Assembly (NCBI RefSeq): GCF_026104355.1
Contig: NZ_CP110535.1
Coordinates: 1,798,001 to 1,862,000 of the forward strand
DNA length: 64,000 nt
Reading direction: 5' to 3'
Origin: Halomonas sp. BDJS001
GTDB lineage: Bacteria; Pseudomonadota; Gammaproteobacteria; Pseudomonadales; Halomonadaceae
The notes beneath the pieces are model-generated. The model searched no databases, was not told where the DNA came from, and saw only the letters and a program-made list of their open reading frames with translations. A program made the translations under genes and the position numbers. Positions within the stretch are counted from its first letter, which is position 1. Each line of letters begins with the position of its first letter. Below, one piece after another: positions 60,595-64,000 of the stretch.

Positions 60595-61945
60595 TGCACT
60601 GGGCTCTTAGTCAAGTGGCTGCAGCGCTGTATATAGAAGCCCCATCGGACAGTGCCCAGTTAATCATTCGCTCAGTTATTACCGATAGCCGTAAAGTTGA
60701 GCCTGGTTGCCTGTTTGTGGCGCTAAAAGGCCCTCATTTTGACGGCCATGACTTTGTTGGGCGTGCCATGGAACTTGGCGCGGTGGCGGCGTTGGTCGAC
60801 GCTCCCGTTGACTGCGACTTACCCCAGCTGGTGTGCCCTGATACGCGCTTAGTTCTGGGGCTACTGGCCGGTGCGCATCGGCGTGCATGGCATGGCCCTT
60901 TAGTGGCTGTCACCGGTAATAGTGGTAAAACTACCGTGAAGGAGATGTGCGCTGCGCTCCTGGCGCCTCTAGGTGAGGTGCTGGCGACCGAGGGCAATCT
61001 GAACAACGATTTCGGCGTGCCGCTGACTCTGTTGCGATTGCGTCAGTATCATAAAGCCGCTGTGATAGAGCTAGGTGCTAATCATTTGGGGGAGATCGCC
61101 TGGACAGCGCCGTTGGCCCAGCCCGATATTGCGATTATTACCAATGTGACCGGTGCCCATGTAGGTGAGTTTGGTGGCATGGGGCAGATCGCCCAGGCAA
61201 AAAGTGAACTGCTCGCCGGGCTGAACGAGCAGGGTACGGCGATATTGAACCGCGATGATCACTACTACCCCTTTTGGGCATCGCGCGCGGCACCAAAGCG
61301 AGTTGTCAGCTTTGGCTTTCATCCCCAGGCCGATGTAAGCGCCGCAGCGCTTTCCTGTGATCCTCAAGGGCGGTATGCTTTCACGCTACTGCAGCATGGC
61401 CAAGCGCTTGGTCAAGTACGTTTGCCGCTACTTGGCAAGCATAACGTCAGTAATGCCCTGGCCGCTGCCGCTGCGGCATTAGCGCTTGGCGTTCTGCCCG
61501 AGCAGATCATAGCGCGCTTGGGAACGCTGCCAGCGTTAGCGGGCAGGCTAACCGTGCTACCCGGTTTGCGGGGTGCCAAGCTGCTGGATGACACTTACAA
61601 TGCCAACCCTGGGGCGGTGAAAGCGGCCCTGGATACGCTGGCGAGTTTCCCAGCTCCGCGCTGGTGTGCACTGGGAGCGATGGGTGAGCTGGGAAGCGAT
61701 TCGGCAGCGCTGCACGCGGATATTGGTCACTACGCTGCGAGCTCGGCATTGATGGACTGTTGACGCTGGGCGACGACGCGCGCGCTGCCAGCGAAGCCTT
61801 TGGTCGTGGGCTGCACTTTAACGATCACGAGGCGCTAACGCGCCATGTCATTAATACTTTGCCGCCGGACACCACGCTGCTGGTGAAAGGGTCGCGCAGT
61901 GCGGGCATGGAACATGTCATCAATGCACTGCGTTCGGATAAATAA
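60594..61945 (+). pseudogene. murF: MurF ligase gene split by a one-base frameshift
   Basis: MurF adds D-Ala-D-Ala to UDP-MurNAc-tripeptide and is essential. The first 386 or so codons are normal, with the ATP loop VTGNSGKTTVKEM, ELGANHLGEIAW and LLDDTYNANPGAVKAALD. After the Gly-His-Tyr-Ala-Ala-Ser-Ser stretch the frame breaks at the GG at 61745-61746 and stops at 61761-61763. Adding one G there restores SGIDGLLTLGDDARAASEAF and continues to the natural stop at 61943-61945. As written, the tail (61760-61945) could be reached from a TTG start overlapping the stop (TTGA). Since murF is essential and its neighbours are intact, a sequencing or assembly error is most likely. Confidence 0.93.
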
Positions 61946-61959
61946 GGTAAACGCCGTTC

Positions 61960-63042
61960 ATGTTACTTCACTTGGCGAATTTTCTGTCCCAGTACCAATC
62001 TGATTTTCAAGTAGTCAACTATTTAACTCTGCGCGTGATTTTAGGCGCCCTGACATCATTAATGCTCTGCTTGTGGCTGGGGCCATGGATGATTCGGCGT
62101 CTGGTCGAAGGGCAAATCGGGCAATCCGTGCGTGACGATGGCCCTCAGTCTCACCTTTCCAAGGCGGGTACCCCAACCATGGGGGGGGCGATGATCCTGC
62201 TGGCCATCGCTATGAGTACCTTGCTATGGGGGGATCTCACCAACCTTTATATTTGGGTGGTATTAGGCGTCACGCTAGGCTTTGGCGCCATCGGCTGGGT
62301 CGATGATTACCGCAAAGTGGTGGAGAAAAATCCCCGCGGCTTACCCGCTCGCTGGAAGTACTTCTGGCAATCGGTAGTGGGGCTGGGAGCGGCAGTCCTG
62401 CTCTATTTGACTGCTTCAACGCCGGTCGAGACCAGTCTATTAGTACCGCTGTTCAAAGAGGTGGCGCTGCCGCTGGGCGTTTTCTATATCGTGCTTACCT
62501 ACTTTGTGATTGTGGGCAGTTCCAATGCGGTTAATTTGACCGATGGGCTTGATGGCTTGGCAATCATGCCCACAGTGCTGGTGGCTATGGGGTTGTCGGT
62601 GTTCGCTTATGCCAGCGGCAATACCGTGTTTGCCGAGTATTTGCATATTCCATTTATTGCCGGCACCGGTGAACTGGCGGTGTTTTGTGCCACCATTGCC
62701 GGCGCAGGGCTTGGTTTCTTATGGTTCAACACTTATCCCGCCCAGGTCTTTATGGGCGACGTAGGCGCCTTGGCGCTGGGGGCTGCGCTGGGCGTAGTGG
62801 CGGTTATCGTGCGTCAGGAAATTGTGCTGTTTATCATGGGCGGTATTTTTGTCATGGAGACGGTGTCGGTCATTCTTCAAGTGGGTTCCTATAAACTTAC
62901 TGGGCGACGCATCTTCCGTATGGCACCTTTGCACCATCACTATGAATTAAAAGGCTGGCCTGAACCGCGGGTAATCGTGCGCTTCTGGATTATTACTGTG
63001 GTGCTGGTACTGCTTGGCCTTGCAACGCTCAAAATTCGTTAA
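61960..63042 (+). CDS. mraY: Phospho-N-acetylmuramoyl-pentapeptide transferase
   Basis: A 360-residue polytopic inner-membrane enzyme with about ten helices that links UDP-MurNAc-pentapeptide to undecaprenyl phosphate, giving lipid I. Conserved segments are [18 protein letters not shown], the Asp-rich [23 protein letters not shown] and [14 protein letters not shown], and the [20 protein letters not shown] close. Length is the usual 360. It lies 14 bases after murF and 33 before murD. Confidence 0.98.
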   Translation: MLLHLANFLSQYQSDFQVVNYLTLRVILGALTSLMLCLWLGPWMIRRLVEGQIGQSVRDDGPQSHLSKAGTPTMGGAMILLAIAMSTLLWGDLTNLYIWVVLGVTLGFGAIGWVDDYRKVVEKNPRGLPARWKYFWQSVVGLGAAVLLYLTASTPVETSLLVPLFKEVALPLGVFYIVLTYFVIVGSSNAVNLTDGLDGLAIMPTVLVAMGLSVFAYASGNTVFAEYLHIPFIAGTGELAVFCATIAGAGLGFLWFNTYPAQVFMGDVGALALGAALGVVAVIVRQEIVLFIMGGIFVMETVSVILQVGSYKLTGRRIFRMAPLHHHYELKGWPEPRVIVRFWIITVVLVLLGLATLKIR

Positions 63043-63075
63043 TGCATGTGGGCATGAGGCGAGAGGGAGCCTGTG

Positions 63076-64000
63076 ATGGTTCGAGTTGCTAAAGGTTTAA
63101 CGCTGGTGGTGGGGCTAGGCGTATCGGGACGTGCGATATGCCGCCATTTAAGCCGCTTGAATGTGCCCTACATGGTCGCGGACACCCGTGCTGAACCACC
63201 GGGGTTGAAAGAGTTTCAAGCCGCTCATCCTGGCATTGAGGTTCACTGCGGCCCACTAACGTTGCTGGATCTGCGCGAGGTGGCAGAAGTGGTGGTTAGC
63301 CCAGGGCTTGATCCGCGCATGCCGGGCTTAAAGGAGCTAGCGGATCAACTCAATCCACGTACAGGCGAACCGAGGGTAGTGGGCGAAATTGCCCTCTTTG
63401 TGCGTGCTGCTAAGGCCCCCATTGCAGCCATCACCGGATCCAATGCCAAATCAACGGTTACGACGCTGCTAGGTGAAATGGCCGCTGCCGCCGGTGTTAA
63501 GGCGGCGGTGGGCGGGAATCTTGGGGTTCCTGCGCTGGATTTGTTGGAGAGCTATCCCGATGCCGAACTGTATATCCTTGAGCTTTCAAGTTTTCAGCTT
63601 GAGACGACTCCCTCTCTGGGGGCTAGCTGTGCTGCCTTCCTGAATTTATCCGAAGATCACCTTGACCGTCATGGGGATATGCACGGTTATCGTGCCGCAA
63701 AGCAGCGTATTTTTATCGGTGCAGAGAGCGCCGTGGTGAATGCTGATGAGCCCCTCACCTGGCCGACGTATCCTGTTGACCAGGTGGCTTACTTTTCTCA
63801 GCGTACTCCGGAGGATAATGCGTGGGGGCTGGCGCTTTACCACAATAAGCTAACGTTAATGCAGGGCTCCGACCCTTGGATGGCGATAGATGAGTTAAAG
63901 ATCGCTGGTCAGCACAACTACCTCAATGCATTGGCTGCGCTGGCCATGGGGCAGGCGTTGGGCTTTGCCGCGGGGCCAATGTGCAGCGCGCTGGGGGAAT
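63076..64000 (+). CDS. murD: UDP-MurNAc-L-alanine:D-glutamate ligase, N-terminal part
   Basis: The first 308 codons of murD, cut by the window end; the frame stays open throughout. MurD adds D-glutamate to UDP-MurNAc-L-Ala. The UDP-binding start GLTLVVGLGVSGRAI and the central-domain motifs YILELSSFQLE and FLNLSEDHLDRHG are present. The ATP loop is GSNAKST (residues 121-127), with Ala124 in place of the usual Gly; I believe this variant occurs in other gammaproteobacterial MurD proteins. The ATG at 63076 follows gggagc. Confidence 0.95.
   Translation, partial: MVRVAKGLTLVVGLGVSGRAICRHLSRLNVPYMVADTRAEPPGLKEFQAAHPGIEVHCGPLTLLDLREVAEVVVSPGLDPRMPGLKELADQLNPRTGEPRVVGEIALFVRAAKAPIAAITGSNAKSTVTTLLGEMAAAAGVKAAVGGNLGVPALDLLESYPDAELYILELSSFQLETTPSLGASCAAFLNLSEDHLDRHGDMHGYRAAKQRIFIGAESAVVNADEPLTWPTYPVDQVAYFSQRTPEDNAWGLALYHNKLTLMQGSDPWMAIDELKIAGQHNYLNALAALAMGQALGFAAGPMCSALGE

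Overview
The window looks like the chromosome of a halophilic gammaproteobacterium, most likely a Halomonas-type member of the Halomonadaceae. I infer this from gene order, from the acidic character of several proteins and from general protein similarity; no search could be run. It is almost entirely core housekeeping DNA. I see no tRNA, rRNA, CRISPR array, insertion sequence, prophage or obvious island, and no gene-free stretch longer than about 300 bases (the longest, between kdsD and mlaF, is about 270).

Layout. 1-5.9 kb: the end of a YajQ-type gene, pepN, a YegS/diacylglycerol-type lipid kinase, an unrecognised acidic lipoprotein with two coiled-coil repeats, a cold-shock protein (minus) and a LysE-family exporter. 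5.9-12.1 kb: lytic transglycosylase slt (minus), a YkvA-like protein, htpG behind a near-perfect sigma-32 promoter, gpsA and sixA. 12.1-12.3 kb: a terminator and a nested inverted-repeat element. 12.3-28 kb: gatCAB (minus), then mreBCD-maf-rng-yhdP-tldD, yjgA/darP (minus) and pmbA. 27.8-35 kb (minus strand): kdsD-kdsC-lptC-lptA-lptB-rpoN-hpf-ptsN-rapZ-ptsO, the classical LPS-export and nitrogen-PTS cluster. 35.2-42.1 kb: mlaFEDCB-ibaG-murA-hisG-hisD. 42.1-46.2 kb: a DegS/AlgW-type protease (minus), a Nif3/YbgI protein, zapG/yhcB (minus) and zapE. 46.2-51.5 kb: rplM-rpsI, petABC (cytochrome bc1) and sspA-sspB. 51.5-54.6 kb (minus): lpoA-yraN-diaA-dolP. 54.7-64 kb: rsmI, RNase P RNA (rnpB) and the dcw cluster rsmH-ftsL-ftsI-murE-murF-mraY-murD, which runs off the window end.

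The genes combine into an envelope-centred programme: rod-shape machinery (MreBCD), peptidoglycan precursor synthesis and cross-linking (MurA, MurE, MurF, MraY, MurD, FtsI, LpoA, Slt), LPS precursor and export (KdsD, KdsC, LptABC), outer-membrane lipid asymmetry (Mla, YhdP, DolP), and division (FtsL, ZapE, ZapG). The order closely follows the corresponding Pseudomonas aeruginosa blocks as I remember them, with a few absences: no mraZ between rnpB and rsmH, and no hisC after hisD.

The main anomalies are two single-base losses that break otherwise intact, conserved genes: rpoN (near 30136-30152, separating the RpoN box from the rest) and murF (near 61745). Both downstream parts are perfectly conserved in the -1 frame, so sequencing or assembly error is the leading explanation. 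The rpoN break does, however, coincide with an in-frame A AAA AAC slippery heptamer. Other points for follow-up are the structured element at 12169-12266, the repeat-bearing lipoprotein, the rplM leader and the inverted repeat ahead of mlaF.
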